Below, in pieces: positions 1 through 8,300 of a DNA stretch of 64,000 nucleotides. Each line of letters opens with the position of its first letter. Position 1 is the first letter of the stretch. Position numbers and translations under genes: made by a program. The DNA is from an uncultured Eubacteriales bacterium (GTDB lineage Bacteria; Bacillota; Clostridia; Christensenellales; CAG-138): contig UQGA01000001.1 of assembly GCA_900540495.1 (NCBI GenBank), forward strand, positions 124,001-188,000, given 5' to 3'. The notes beneath the pieces were generated by a model. It was not told where the DNA came from and did not search any database. It was given only the letters and a program-made list of their open reading frames with translations.

Positions 1-280
1 ACTGGAACCGGTCGGCCCGGTCCCAATGCACCAGCTCCTCCGCCCCCGTCACAAAGCCGCACAGCAGCGCCGCATCCGGCAACCGGGCGCCAAGCGCGCG
101 ATACCGCTGCAGATCCTCCATCTCCAATCGATCGAGAATCAGCACCATGTCGATGTCGCTTTCCGCCCGCGCCTCGCCACGCGCACGGCTGCCCTGCAGG
201 CCGATGAAGCGCACCCGCGCGCCGAACGCCGCGAGCACCGCCTCCCGATAGGTGTTGAGCCACGTCTCCAGATCGATCAA
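1..280 (-). CDS. Nucleotidyltransferase-domain protein, 3' end outside window
   Basis: About 93 residues are visible, running off the left edge. The motif GSRARGEARAESDIDMVLI is the signature of the polymerase-beta-like nucleotidyltransferase fold (GSxARG followed by SDID), whose two aspartates bind the metal; such proteins move a nucleotide onto a drug, protein or RNA acceptor. I choose a TTG start at 280 because it follows a GGAGG-type site (GAGGAGGGG) at the right distance and begins just before the usual helix. The rest (CGFVTGAEELVHWDRADRF) fits the small minimal-nucleotidyltransferase group. Whether it is an antibiotic nucleotidyltransferase or a MNT/HEPN-type antitoxin cannot be decided from this fragment. 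Confidence 0.75.
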   Translation of the reverse strand, partial: MIDLETWLNTYREAVLAAFGARVRFIGLQGSRARGEARAESDIDMVLILDRLEMEDLQRYRALGARLPDAALLCGFVTGAEELVHWDRADRFQ

Positions 281-392
281 CCGCTTCCCCTCCTCTGCAC
301 CCCGCGCGCCGGAAGAAGGGCGCCGGGCGAAACGGCTATCATTGTACCGCATTGCTGCGGCGAAGGCAAGCGAAAAGCCCCAAAACCACCAG

Positions 393-416
393 CCCGCCCG
401 CCGTGCGGCGGGCGGG
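393..416 (-). terminator. Hairpin downstream of the metal ATPase
   Basis: An 11-base perfect inverted repeat (CCCGCCCGCCG / CGGCGGGCGGG) lies just after the stop codon of the ATPase gene on the minus strand. It is followed by a GT-rich, only moderately U-rich stretch (GGTGGTTTTGGGG), so termination is probable but not textbook. Confidence 0.6.
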
Positions 417-430
417 CGCAAACGGCGCCG

Positions 431-2317
431 TCAGAGCTTTCGGACGAACAGCGCCCGGATGGCGTTGAGCACGGCGAGCACCATGACGCCGACGTCCGCA
501 AAGATGGCCAGCCACATATTGGCGATGCCGAACGCTCCGAGCGCCAGACAGACAAGCTTGACGCCGATGGCGAACACGATGTTCTGGCGCACGATGGAGA
601 GGCATTTGCGCGAAATGCGGATGGCCTTGGCGATCTTGAGCGGATCATCATCCATCAGCACCACATCCGCCGCTTCGATGGCGGCATCTGCGCCCATCGC
701 GCCCATCGCAATGCCGACGTCGGCACGCGCCAGCACCGGCGCGTCGTTGATGCCGTCGCCGACGAACGCCAGCTTCGACCTTTCCGGCTTGGCGCACATG
801 ATCTCCTCGACCCGGGCCACCTTGTCCGCCGGGAGCAGTTCGCCGACGGCTTCCCCAATGCCCAGCTCCGCGGCCACCTGGTCGGCCACGGCCCTGCTGT
901 CCCCGGTCAGCATGACCGTGCGATTCACGCCGGCGCGTCCGAGGGCGGCGACAGCCTCCGCCGCATGCGGCTTAACGACGTCCGAAATGACGATATGACC
1001 CGCATAAGCGCCGCGGATGGCGATATGGATGATCGTGCCGGTATGGTGACAGTTGATGTAGGGCACGCCCAGGCGCTCCATGAGCCGGGCGTTCCCGGCG
1101 GCGACTTCCATGCCGTCCACATGGGCGATCACGCCGTTGCCGCCGATCTCCTGCACCTCCGTCACACGCGAACGGTCGATCTCCTTGCCATAGGCGCGCT
1201 GCAAACTACGGCTGATCGGATGGGTGGACGAGCTTTCGGCCAGCGCCGCCAGCTCGATGAGCTTTTCGTTTTCCAACTCGTTGTGATGGATGCCGTTGAC
1301 CTCAAACACGCCCTGCGTCAGCGTGCCGGTCTTATCGAATACGACGATCCGCGTCTGCGCGAGCGCCTCGAGAAAGTTGGAGCCCTTGACCAGTATCCCC
1401 GCCCGGCTCGCGCCGCCGATGCCCGCAAAAAAGCTGAGCGGAATGCTGATGACCAGCGCGCAGGGGCAGCTGATGACGAGGAAGGTCAGCGCCCGGTAGA
1501 TCCAGTCCTCCCAAGCGGGCGGCAACCCCAGCGCGAACAGGCGCACCAGCGGCGGTAACAGCGCGAGCGCGAGCGCCGCGCCGCACACGGCCGGTGTATA
1601 GACGCGCGCAAAACGGGCGATGAAATCCTCCGAGCGGGACTTGCGCGAACTGGCGTTTTCGACCAGATCGAGAATCCGGGAAACCGTCGACTCGCCAAAC
1701 GCTTTCGTCGTGCGGATGCGCAGCAGCCCGGTCAGGTTGATGCAGCCGCTGACGATCTCTTCCCCGGCCCGCACCTCGCGGGGCAGGCTCTCGCCGGTGA
1801 GCGCCGCCGCATCCAGGCTGGAGCTGCCGTCCACGACCACGCCGTCTATGGGCACCTTCTCGCCCGGCTGCACCACGATCACCGTGCCGACCTCGACCTC
1901 GTCCGGATCCACGCGCTGCAACGCGCCGTCCCGCTCCACATTCGCATAGTCGGGCCGGATGTCCATGAGTTCGCTGATGTTGCGGCGGCTCCGGCCAACC
2001 GCATAGCGTTGGAACCATTCGCCGATCTGGTAAAACAGCATGACGGCGATGGCCTCGTTGTAATCGTGGCTGCCTTCAGAGACGGCCAAAACAATGGCGC
2101 CAACCGTAGCCACGGCCATCAGAAAGTTTTCGTCGAATACGCGACGGTTCAGAATGCCACGACCGGCCTTATAGAGGATGTCGTATCCGATGACAAGATA
2201 AGCGGTCAGATACAGCGCAATGCGCAGCCATACCGCCACATGGAACGCATGGACGGCGACGAGCATCGCCGTTGTGATCGCAATGCGCACCACCATGGAC
2301 TTCTGCTTTCTGTTCAT
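431..2317 (-). CDS. P1B-type heavy-metal ATPase (Zn/Cd/Pb exporter), lacking an N-terminal HMA domain
   Basis: A 628-residue membrane ATPase that exports soft divalent metals. Visible motifs in order: actuator loop TGES near 174, the metal-binding SCPCAL near 283 in a membrane helix, the phosphorylated DKTGTLT at about 328-334, the STHP (HP) motif near 372, GDGIND near 518, then a last helix with FADVGVM. CPC together with the DxG of the last helix and the Lys in FAIGVKLVC marks the P1B-2 (Zn2+/Cd2+/Pb2+) subgroup rather than copper pumps. Members usually carry an HMA domain of about 70 residues at the N-terminus; here the protein starts directly at the first helices, and the HMA domain is a separate gene 33 bases upstream in the same operon. 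An ArsR repressor is divergent. Confidence 0.93.
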   Translation of the reverse strand: MNRKQKSMVVRIAITTAMLVAVHAFHVAVWLRIALYLTAYLVIGYDILYKAGRGILNRRVFDENFLMAVATVGAIVLAVSEGSHDYNEAIAVMLFYQIGEWFQRYAVGRSRRNISELMDIRPDYANVERDGALQRVDPDEVEVGTVIVVQPGEKVPIDGVVVDGSSSLDAAALTGESLPREVRAGEEIVSGCINLTGLLRIRTTKAFGESTVSRILDLVENASSRKSRSEDFIARFARVYTPAVCGAALALALLPPLVRLFALGLPPAWEDWIYRALTFLVISCPCALVISIPLSFFAGIGGASRAGILVKGSNFLEALAQTRIVVFDKTGTLTQGVFEVNGIHHNELENEKLIELAALAESSSTHPISRSLQRAYGKEIDRSRVTEVQEIGGNGVIAHVDGMEVAAGNARLMERLGVPYINCHHTGTIIHIAIRGAYAGHIVISDVVKPHAAEAVAALGRAGVNRTVMLTGDSRAVADQVAAELGIGEAVGELLPADKVARVEEIMCAKPERSKLAFVGDGINDAPVLARADVGIAMGAMGADAAIEAADVVLMDDDPLKIAKAIRISRKCLSIVRQNIVFAIGVKLVCLALGAFGIANMWLAIFADVGVMVLAVLNAIRALFVRKL

Positions 2318-2350
2318 GGCCCCTCCCCGCGCCCGCGCAACGCGCCGGGC

Positions 2351-2569
2351 TTACAGTTCGATCTCGCAGTCCGGCTCGACCTTGCGGCATGCCCGGCGCA
2401 CGTTCTGCATCACGGCGGCCGGCTCATGCCCCTCCGCAAACTCCACGATCATCTTCTGTGTCATGAAGTTGACGGTTGCGCCCGCAACGCCCTCGATCTT
2501 CCGGGCGGCAGCCTCCATCAGGTTTGCGCAGTTGGCGCAATCCACCTCGATCCGATAGGTCTTTCTCAT
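2351..2569 (-). CDS. Small HMA-domain metal-binding protein
   Basis: A 72-residue HMA (heavy-metal-associated) ferredoxin-like fold. The metal loop reads DCANCANLMEAA, with CxxC cysteines at about 11 and 14 but without the GMTC lead seen in copper chaperones; two further cysteines lie near the C-terminus (RRACRK, PDCEIEL). The ATG at 2569 is preferred over upstream codons because it is preceded by GGGAGGA at good spacing. It is first in the operon with the P1B-2 ATPase, which lacks this domain, so it probably feeds metal to or regulates the pump in trans. The metal is inferred from the ATPase type. Confidence 0.85.
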   Translation of the reverse strand: MRKTYRIEVDCANCANLMEAAARKIEGVAGATVNFMTQKMIVEFAEGHEPAAVMQNVRRACRKVEPDCEIEL

Positions 2570-2603
2570 GGATATGTCCTCCCTGTCCCGTTCGCTCCAA
2601 CAA

Positions 2604-2635
2604 TTTAACAATTAATCATTTGTTTAATTGTTAAA
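2604..2635. promoter_or_regulatory. Perfect 12-bp inverted repeat: probable ArsR operator
   Basis: TTTAACAATTAA (2604-2615) and TTAATTGTTAAA (2624-2635) are exact reverse complements separated by 8 bases, an AT-rich island in GC-rich DNA. It sits just downstream of the -10 box of the HMA/ATPase promoter, covering the transcription start. Size and base content match 12-2-12-like operators of SmtB/ArsR-family metal sensors, and an ArsR gene lies next door. Binding by that protein is inference. Confidence 0.85.
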
Positions 2636-2638
2636 CAT

Positions 2639-2667
2639 ATCATATCGCATCCGCACGCGCTTGTCAA
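2639..2667 (-). promoter_or_regulatory. Promoter of the HMA-ATPase operon
   Basis: On the minus strand TTGACA (2662-2667) is followed after 17 bases by TATGAT (2639-2644), close to the sigma-A consensus. The operator palindrome begins 3 bases downstream of the -10 box. Confidence 0.85.
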
Positions 2668-2742
2668 GCGTTCATCCGGCCCTCTCATGCACGGGCGCGC
2701 AACTGAAGGCGGCCCGGCGGGACGGCGGCCGCAAACAAGGCC

Positions 2743-2771
2743 TTGTCCGGGCGTCCAAAATATTGTACGAT
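2743..2771 (+). promoter_or_regulatory. Probable arsR promoter
   Basis: TTGTCC (2743-2748), 17 bases, TACGAT (2766-2771), about 37 bases before the arsR start. Less perfect than the opposite promoter and about 110 bases from the palindrome, so autoregulation through that site is not obvious. Confidence 0.5.
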
Positions 2772-2807
2772 AGTTATGGACAAAGCAGAACGGAAAGGAG
2801 CTTGCCT

Positions 2808-3197
2808 ATGGCGTCGTTGCATCTGCCCCACCAGCACGGGCATTCGGACGAAGCAAAACGGCTGCACGCGCATCTGCAGGACACGGAGGAATTTGCGCGC
2901 ATCGCGGATGTGTTTAACCAGCTGGGGGACGCGAGCCGCGTGCGCATCTTCTGGCTGCTGTGCCATTGCGAGGAATGCGTGATCAACATTTCGGCGCTCG
3001 TCGGCATGACCAGTCCCGCCGTTTCCCACCACCTGCGCCGGCTCAAGGCGAGCGGGCTGCTCGTGAGCCGGCGCGAGGGCAAGGAGGTATACTACACGGC
3101 GGCCGATACCGAGCAGAGCCGCCTGCTCCATCTGGCCATTGAGCGGGCCATGGCGATCACCTGCCCCAGGGACGAACGGCCTGCGCCCAAGGGCTGA
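2808..3197 (+). CDS. ArsR/SmtB-family metal-responsive repressor
   Basis: A 129-residue winged-helix repressor. The recognition helix region SPAVSHHLRRLKASGLL and the wing SRREGKEVYYTA are typical of ArsR/SmtB proteins. Candidate metal ligands are the histidine-rich N-terminus (HLPHQHGHSDEAKRLHAHL), the cysteines of CHCEECVIN at the position of the ELCVCDL metal box of ArsR/CadC sensors, and a C-terminal helix SRLLHLAIERA like the alpha-5 zinc site of SmtB. The start at 2808 follows GGAAAGGAG with 7-base spacing. It is divergent from the HMA/P1B-2 ATPase genes, so it very likely represses them until zinc or cadmium binds. Confidence 0.92.
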   Translation: MASLHLPHQHGHSDEAKRLHAHLQDTEEFARIADVFNQLGDASRVRIFWLLCHCEECVINISALVGMTSPAVSHHLRRLKASGLLVSRREGKEVYYTAADTEQSRLLHLAIERAMAITCPRDERPAPKG

Positions 3198-3243
3198 GTT
3201 GCCGCCGGGCACGGCCCCGCCCGTTTGCAGGAATGACAAAAGA

Positions 3244-3300
3244 CGGGCGGCCCGCAAAGGCCGCCCGCCGCACGCCGGTAAAACGCCGGCTTTTGTTTTT
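3244..3300 (+). terminator. Terminator after arsR
   Basis: Two stacked hairpins follow the arsR stop codon: GGGCGGCC/GGCCGCCC (3245-3266) and GCCGG (3274-3278) / CCGGC (3286-3290), the second followed directly by TTTTGTTTTT. This is an intrinsic terminator on the plus strand; the convergent amidohydrolase gene ends at 3310. Confidence 0.85.
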
Positions 3301-3309
3301 GCAGTCCCG

Positions 3310-4512
3310 TCAGCGCAGCGTCACATCCACACCGTCCTTGATGACATACACGGGCGCGCGGTGATACCAGATGGCTTCGTACACGTCCGGCGCATCCAGC
3401 ACGACGAGATCGGCGTTGCCGCCCACCTTGAGCGCATGGTTCTCCATGCCAAGCACCCTGGCCGCCGTAGTCGTGATCATGTCGTAAAGCAGTTCCATGT
3501 CGTCAAACGTCAACATGCGCAGCAGATGGCTTGCAAGGAATGCGATCTGCAGCATGTTGTTCTCGCCAAACGGATAGTAGGCATCCTGAATATCGTCCTG
3601 CCCCAGCGCCACAGGCACGCCTGCCGCCAGCAGGTCCTTTACGCGCGCAGCCAGCGGGCCGGTGTGCGGGTCGGACACGATTCCGACGCCCGCCTGCTTG
3701 AGCAGCGAAGTCAGCTTGCGAAAATAGTTTTCGGGATAGAGCTCCATCGCGCGGCAATGCTGCGCCGTCACTCGGCCCTGCCACCCCATGGCGATGGACC
3801 GCTTGCACAGCATCTCAAGCGTGCGCTCCTCGCCGTCGCCCACGTCGTCAAGCAGCATGGAGATCGGCTTGTTGTATTCCTTGGCATAGGCGCACATGGC
3901 GTCCACATGATCCTGCTCGTCCTCTCTGGTGAACTCAATCCACGGGATGCCGCCAACCACGTCGGCGCCAAGATCCAGCGCCTGTTTGACCAGCTCCTTT
4001 GCGCCCGGCTCACGCGCCACGCCGTCCTGCGGGAAGGCCACAACCTGCAGCTCCACGCGCCCCTTATACTCCTCCCGCGCCTTCAGCAACGCCTTGACGC
4101 CTTCAAGCCGCGCCTTGGAGTCCACGTCCGCAAACGCGCGGATGTGCGTGTTGCCGTACTTCAGCGCCAGATCGCACGCCTTCCGCACGTTGGGCAGAAT
4201 CCAGGATTCGTCGTAGGCCGCCTTGAAATTTGCCGCCTGCTCAATGCCGGTCATGGCGCCGCCCATGCCCTCGCCGTTGTACGACTTGAGCGCATCCTCG
4301 CCCGCCATCTTCAGCGTGTACACCTTGTCGAGATGCAGATGCCCATTGACAAAGGATTCCGTAACGAGGCAACCCTTGGCATCGATCACCTGCCCGGCCT
4401 CGGCCGACAAACCCTTCTCCAGGGCGACGATTTTGCCATCCCGGATGGCAATGTCCAACAGTTCGGCGCATTTGCGCGTCTTGGCGTTCCTGATCAAAAT
4501 GTCGCAGATCAT
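3310..4512 (-). CDS. Amidohydrolase-superfamily deaminase, cytosine deaminase (CodA)-like
   Basis: A 400-residue metal-dependent hydrolase with a TIM-barrel core. The first metal motif HLH is at 58-60 (FVNGHLHLDK); later metal and catalytic signatures are AQHCRAME, SDPHTGPL and VALGQDDIQDAYYPFG, in which the Asp of GQDD corresponds to the metal-binding Asp of CodA-type enzymes. The length and the QDD context fit the cytosine/isoguanine deaminase branch, but related enzymes act on creatinine or triazines, so the substrate is not certain. It stands alone behind a strong promoter with a leader of about 140 bases. A molybdenum hydroxylase of the xanthine dehydrogenase type 6 kb away would be consistent with purine or pyrimidine salvage; that link is inference. 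Confidence 0.8.
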   Translation of the reverse strand: MICDILIRNAKTRKCAELLDIAIRDGKIVALEKGLSAEAGQVIDAKGCLVTESFVNGHLHLDKVYTLKMAGEDALKSYNGEGMGGAMTGIEQAANFKAAYDESWILPNVRKACDLALKYGNTHIRAFADVDSKARLEGVKALLKAREEYKGRVELQVVAFPQDGVAREPGAKELVKQALDLGADVVGGIPWIEFTREDEQDHVDAMCAYAKEYNKPISMLLDDVGDGEERTLEMLCKRSIAMGWQGRVTAQHCRAMELYPENYFRKLTSLLKQAGVGIVSDPHTGPLAARVKDLLAAGVPVALGQDDIQDAYYPFGENNMLQIAFLASHLLRMLTFDDMELLYDMITTTAARVLGMENHALKVGGNADLVVLDAPDVYEAIWYHRAPVYVIKDGVDVTLR

Positions 4513-4658
4513 GTTTACCCTCCATGCGTTGATATTTGTAGGCCATAATGGAATGCATTGCAGATGGAAAGCGCTGCCGTAACGATGGCGCCCGATGGGG
4601 TCTAATAGCGGGAGCGGCGGTAAACCGGTTACATCCCAGTTCCTAACATTCTATGAAA

Positions 4659-4688
4659 AGTATAATATGCAAGGCGGCGTATTGTCAA
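4659..4688 (-). promoter_or_regulatory. Promoter of the CodA-like gene
   Basis: Minus strand: TTGACA (4683-4688), 18-base spacer, TATACT (4659-4664). Start of transcription near 4652 leaves about 140 bases of leader before the ATG at 4512. Confidence 0.8.
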
Positions 4689-4847
4689 GACGCACACCGG
4701 CTTTTGCGTAAATCCAGCCTTCATTTTTCCTGCACAGCCGCCTGTTGACCGCAAAGGCGCAGTGCAAAGCACGATCGCCTGCTCCGGTCGCAAGGCTCGT
4801 GAAACTATTTACACCCCCCCTGGACGTGCAGAGCCGAAAAACAGCCG

Positions 4848-4877
4848 TTGCGAGCCGCGGCCGTGCCGTGGTATACT
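4848..4877 (+). promoter_or_regulatory. Promoter of the methyltransferase gene
   Basis: TTGCGA (4848-4853), 18-base spacer, TATACT (4872-4877), followed by a GGGAGG site at 4895-4900. Confidence 0.75.
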
Positions 4878-4908
4878 GCGATAACACAGCAATCGGGAGG
4901 AATGGCCC

Positions 4909-5607
4909 TTGACGGTAGACGAGGCTGCCCTGCAGGAATGGCTGGAGGCGACGCGCAACGAGCCGTTGGAGACGATGGCGGGCTTTTTTGATGCGCGTAT
5001 TGCCGATTACGAGGCGCACATGGCGCCCTGGGCGCGGCACTACGCGTGGATGGCGGCGCTGCTGCCGCCTACGGTTGAGACGCTTCTGGACATCGGCTGC
5101 GGCAGCGGGTTGGAGCTCGATCCTATTTTTGCGCGCTTTCCGGACCTCAGGGTGACGGGCATAGACCTGTCCGAACGGATGCTGGAGCGGCTGCGCCAGA
5201 AACACCCGGATCGGTCGCTTACGACCATATGCGGGGATTATTTTGCCTGTGATCTTGGCGCATGCCGCTTCGACGCCGTCGTCGCCTTTGAAACGCTGCA
5301 TCACGTGGATGCGGCAAAAAAGACGGGCCTGTATGAAAAGATCCGCCGTGCACTCAAGCCCGGCGGCTGCTATCTGATGTGCGATTACATCGCCAAAACG
5401 CAGTTGATGGAGGAGTTGGCCTCTGCCGAATGCAGGCGGCGGCGCAGGCGCGACGGAATCCCGGACGATGTGTTCGTCCATTTCGATACGCCGCTCACGC
5501 TCGAGCACGAGCTGCAGACGCTGCGCGAAGCCGGCTTTCGCTCCGTCGAGCTTGTCGGCTTTCTACCGGGCGACGACCATACGCCGATGCTCCGCGCCAT
5601 CTGCTAA
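4909..5607 (+). CDS. Class I SAM-dependent methyltransferase
   Basis: A 232-residue Rossmann-type methyltransferase. Motif I LLDIGCGSGLELDPIF binds S-adenosylmethionine, VTGIDLSERMLERLR carries the acidic ribose-binding residue, and VVAFETLHHVDA is motif IV. The TTG at 4909 is taken as start because GGGAGG lies 8 bases before it; the nearby ATG at 4902 is out of frame. It has its own promoter and a single-gene transcript convergent with rpsI. The acceptor is unknown; the family includes small-molecule, quinone and tRNA enzymes. Confidence 0.85.
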   Translation: MTVDEAALQEWLEATRNEPLETMAGFFDARIADYEAHMAPWARHYAWMAALLPPTVETLLDIGCGSGLELDPIFARFPDLRVTGIDLSERMLERLRQKHPDRSLTTICGDYFACDLGACRFDAVVAFETLHHVDAAKKTGLYEKIRRALKPGGCYLMCDYIAKTQLMEELASAECRRRRRRDGIPDDVFVHFDTPLTLEHELQTLREAGFRSVELVGFLPGDDHTPMLRAIC

Positions 5608-5654
5608 GCTGCCGCAGGCCCGATCACTCTGCGGCGGCCCCGATTTCCGGCAAC

Positions 5655-5680
5655 AAAAACCCGGAGCGCAGGGCTCCGGG
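5655..5680. terminator. Bidirectional terminator between methyltransferase and rpsI
   Basis: CCCGGAGC (5660-5667) and GCTCCGGG (5673-5680) form an 8-bp stem with a 5-base loop. On the minus strand it is followed by TTTTTGTTG, a good U-tract for ending the rplM-rpsI transcript; the plus-strand tail (CTTTCCGTTT) is weaker. Confidence 0.85.
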
Positions 5681-5729
5681 CTTTCCGTTTGATGAGCCGT
5701 CCCGCTTCCGCGGGAGGGTTGTGCGCAGA

Positions 5730-6122
5730 TCAGCGCTTGCTGAACTGCGGCGCACGGCGTGCCGCGTGCAAGCCGTATTTTTTGCGCTCTTTCATGCGCG
5801 GGTCGCGGGTCAGATAGCCCGCCTTCTTCAGCACGGCGCGCAGCTCCGGATCGGCCACGAGCAGCGCGCGGGCGATGCCATGACGGATGGCGCCGGCCTG
5901 TCCGGTCGTGCCGCCGCCATAGACGTTGACGTTGACGTCATACTTGGACAGCGTGCCGGTAAGCGTCATGGGTGCGCGAACGATCATCTTGAGCGTTTCG
6001 AGGCCAAAATAGTCGTCAATGTCGCGCCGGTTGATCGTGATATTGCCGGTGCCGGGAAGCAGCCGAACGCGCGCAACGGACTTTTTCCGCCTGCCGGTAC
6101 CGAGATACTGGGTCATAGCCAT
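5730..6122 (-). CDS. rpsI: 30S ribosomal protein S9
   Basis: A 130-residue protein with the family start [18 protein letters not shown], the central [19 protein letters not shown] and the basic C-terminal tail ending QFSKR that reaches the ribosomal P-site. Length is normal. It follows rplM by 17 bases in the conserved rplM-rpsI operon, which ends at the hairpin at 5660-5680. Confidence 0.98.
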   Translation of the reverse strand: MAMTQYLGTGRRKKSVARVRLLPGTGNITINRRDIDDYFGLETLKMIVRAPMTLTGTLSKYDVNVNVYGGGTTGQAGAIRHGIARALLVADPELRAVLKKAGYLTRDPRMKERKKYGLHAARRAPQFSKR

Positions 6123-6139
6123 GGTTCGTTCCTCCTCCC

Positions 6140-6571
6140 TTATTTGAGCACGAGCGGCTCAGGCTTCTGCGCGGCGTTGTTATGCGTCGGGCCCGCATAG
6201 ATCCGGACCTTCTTGAGCATCTGACGGCCGAGCGGCCCTTTCGGCATCATGCGGCGAATGGACTCGTAAACGGCAAACTCCGGCTTCGTCTCGAGCAGAC
6301 GGCGGTAGGTGGTCTCCTTCAGGCCGCCCGGATAACCGGTGTGATGGTAGTACTTCTTCTGGTCAAGCTTGCGCCCGGTCAGACGGACCTTGGCGGCGTT
6401 GACAATGATGACATGGTCGCCCGTATCGACATGGGGCGTATATGTGGGCTTATGCTTCCCCCTGAGGATGGCTGCTACCTGCGACGAAAGACGGCCGAGG
6501 ACCATGTCCTCCGCATCGACGACGTACCAGCTGCGCTCAACGGTTTCGCCCTTGGCCATATAGGTTTTCAT
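6140..6571 (-). CDS. rplM: 50S ribosomal protein L13
   Basis: A 143-residue L13 with typical stretches [38 protein letters not shown] and [19 protein letters not shown]. The ATG at 6571 is chosen because GGAGGA precedes it and the protein then starts MKTYMAKGE, matching the family; the open frame extends further upstream without support. First gene of the rplM-rpsI operon, with a leader of about 87 bases that could bind a ribosomal protein, though I recognise no specific fold. Confidence 0.98.
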   Translation of the reverse strand: MKTYMAKGETVERSWYVVDAEDMVLGRLSSQVAAILRGKHKPTYTPHVDTGDHVIIVNAAKVRLTGRKLDQKKYYHHTGYPGGLKETTYRRLLETKPEFAVYESIRRMMPKGPLGRQMLKKVRIYAGPTHNNAAQKPEPLVLK

Positions 6572-6664
6572 GGCGATTCCTCCAATTATTTGTTCGGTTG
6601 CGGCGCCGATCAAGTCGGTCACGGACGGGGCTATGGCCGTAATCCACCGGATGGCACATCGTTT

Positions 6665-6693
6665 AGTTTACCAAACGCAAATTGGCCTGTCAA
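6665..6693 (-). promoter_or_regulatory. rplM-rpsI promoter
   Basis: Minus strand TTGACA (6688-6693), 17 bases, TAAACT (6665-6670): near-perfect sigma-A promoter. Confidence 0.88.
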
Positions 6694-6767
6694 TCCCCAA
6701 ACGCACGAAATCCGGGCCTTTTTTCGCGTTTCACCCGCCTGCCGCCGGCGCCCGTCCGCCGGCTCGC

Positions 6768-6796
6768 TTGACAGAGGGCGCAAATGTCGATAAGAT
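6768..6796 (+). promoter_or_regulatory. Promoter of the first MATE gene
   Basis: TTGACA (6768-6773), 17 bases, TAAGAT (6791-6796), back to back with the rplM promoter. Confidence 0.8.
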
Positions 6797-6833
6797 GGAG
6801 ATGATATGTGGGCGGTTGCGCCCGCAGGGGAAC

Positions 6834-8300
6834 ATGGGTGCAACGGCAACGGTACGCTTCATGGAGCAGGCAGCGGCGGACAAAACAAGACGAAAAAAGC
6901 ATTTTTCCATTGGCGGCCAGCGCGACGTCAACATGACGGAGGGGAACATCGTCCGCCATCTGACGGATTTTGCGGTGCCGCTGCTCATCGGCAACATCTT
7001 CCAGCAGCTTTATAATACGGTCGATACCTGGGTGGTCGGCAACTATGTGAGCAATGAGGCGTTTTCCGCCGTCGGCACCGTAGGGCCGATCATCAACATG
7101 CTGATCGGTTTTTTCCTCGGCCTTTCCAGCGGAGCGAGCGTGGTCATCGCCCAGTATTATGGGGCAAACCGGCGCGACAAGGTCCATGACGCGGTGCACA
7201 CCGCTATCTTCATGACGCTGCTGCTCGGCGTGGCGTTCACCGTGCTCGGCATACTGCTCGTACCCACCATGCTCGGCTTTATGAAAACGCCGGCGGACGT
7301 CTTCCCCGCCTCGTCGGAATACCTGGTGATCTATTTTGCCGGCGTCATCGGCCTGATGATCTACAACATCGGTTCCGGAATTCTGCGCGCCGTGGGCGAC
7401 TCCACCCGCCCGTTCTATTTCCTTGTCGTCTCCGCCGTGATCAATACGGCGCTCGACCTCGTGTTTGTGCTCGTATTTCACATGGGCGTGGCGGGCGTGG
7501 CGCTGGCGACGGTAATCGCACAGGCCGTTTCCGCGCTGCTGGTCGTCCTGACGCTGATGCACAGCCATACCTGCATCCGGCTGCGGCTGCGCGATCTGCG
7601 CATACACTTCGACATGCTCAAAAAGATTCTGCTGGTTGGCATCCCCGCCGCCGTGCAGATGGCCATCACCTCGTTCTCCAACGTGTTTGTGCAGTCCTAC
7701 ATCAACGTGTTCGGATCGGACTGCATGTCCGGCTGGACGGCCTACAGCAAAATTGACCAGCTCATCGTGCTGCCGATGCAGTCCATTGCACTGGCGGCCA
7801 CGACGTTCGTCGGGCAGAACCTCGGCTCCGGCCGCACGGACCGGGCGCAACGGGGCACGCGCATCGCCGTGCTGATGTCGATGGCGACGACGTTTTTGGT
7901 CATGGTCCCCGTCCTGATCGCCGCGCCGGCCCTCGTGACGTTCTTCAACCGGAAAGCGGAGGTTATCGCTTACGGCTCGCTGTTCCTGCGCGCCATATCG
8001 CCGTTTTATCTGGTCATGTGCATTTACCAGGTCTATGCCGGCGCGCTGCGCGGCGCGGGCAACAGCCGTGTGCCCATGATCATCATGCTCGCGTCGTTCG
8101 TGGCGTTCCGCCAGTGCTACCTGTTCATCATGACGCGCTACATCTCCAACGAGATCCTGCCCATCGCGTTCAGCTATCCTGCCGGTTGGCTCGTATGCAG
8201 CGGTTTGATGCTGCTCTATTACCGGAAGATGCGACTCGGCCGGTCCTCGCTGCTCGAACGGGAAAGCGCCGCCCCTTCGGCCGGCGATTGTCCCGGATGA
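6834..8300 (+). CDS. MATE-family multidrug/Na+ antiporter
   Basis: A polytopic protein of about 12 membrane helices in two repeats. The start of the fold (MTEGNIVRHLTDFAVPLLIGNIFQQLYNTVDTWVVG, split here only for description) is typical of the DinF/NorM-like Firmicutes MATE group, as is GAGNSRVPM in the second half. The start is uncertain: ATG 6834 follows AGGGG closely, ATG 6861 has no ribosome site, and ATG 6932 gives the family's usual N-terminus MTEGNI. From 6834 it has 488 residues, longer than the usual 440-460, so a later start is possible. Substrate unknown. A stop-proximal GC hairpin precedes the next gene. Confidence 0.88.
   Translation: MGATATVRFMEQAAADKTRRKKHFSIGGQRDVNMTEGNIVRHLTDFAVPLLIGNIFQQLYNTVDTWVVGNYVSNEAFSAVGTVGPIINMLIGFFLGLSSGASVVIAQYYGANRRDKVHDAVHTAIFMTLLLGVAFTVLGILLVPTMLGFMKTPADVFPASSEYLVIYFAGVIGLMIYNIGSGILRAVGDSTRPFYFLVVSAVINTALDLVFVLVFHMGVAGVALATVIAQAVSALLVVLTLMHSHTCIRLRLRDLRIHFDMLKKILLVGIPAAVQMAITSFSNVFVQSYINVFGSDCMSGWTAYSKIDQLIVLPMQSIALAATTFVGQNLGSGRTDRAQRGTRIAVLMSMATTFLVMVPVLIAAPALVTFFNRKAEVIAYGSLFLRAISPFYLVMCIYQVYAGALRGAGNSRVPMIIMLASFVAFRQCYLFIMTRYISNEILPIAFSYPAGWLVCSGLMLLYYRKMRLGRSSLLERESAAPSAGDCPG

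Larger units (their letters stand above)
4513..4908. other. 396-bp divergent intergenic region
   Basis: It holds two outward promoters (minus at 4659-4688, plus at 4848-4877) and an untranslated leader of about 140 bases for the amidohydrolase gene. The leader contains an AACCGGTT palindrome (4623-4630), but I do not recognise a known riboswitch in it. Codons between the two promoters show no credible gene. Confidence 0.5.

Noticed and set aside
26..1558. Long plus-strand open frame opposite the metal ATPase
   Set aside because: It is an antisense shadow in GC-rich DNA: arginine- and histidine-rich, no start signal, and the opposite strand encodes an unmistakable P1B ATPase.
6572..6664. Ribosomal-protein leader riboregulator before rplM
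   Set aside because: A leader of about 87 bases exists, but I could not match a known L13 or S9 binding structure by eye.
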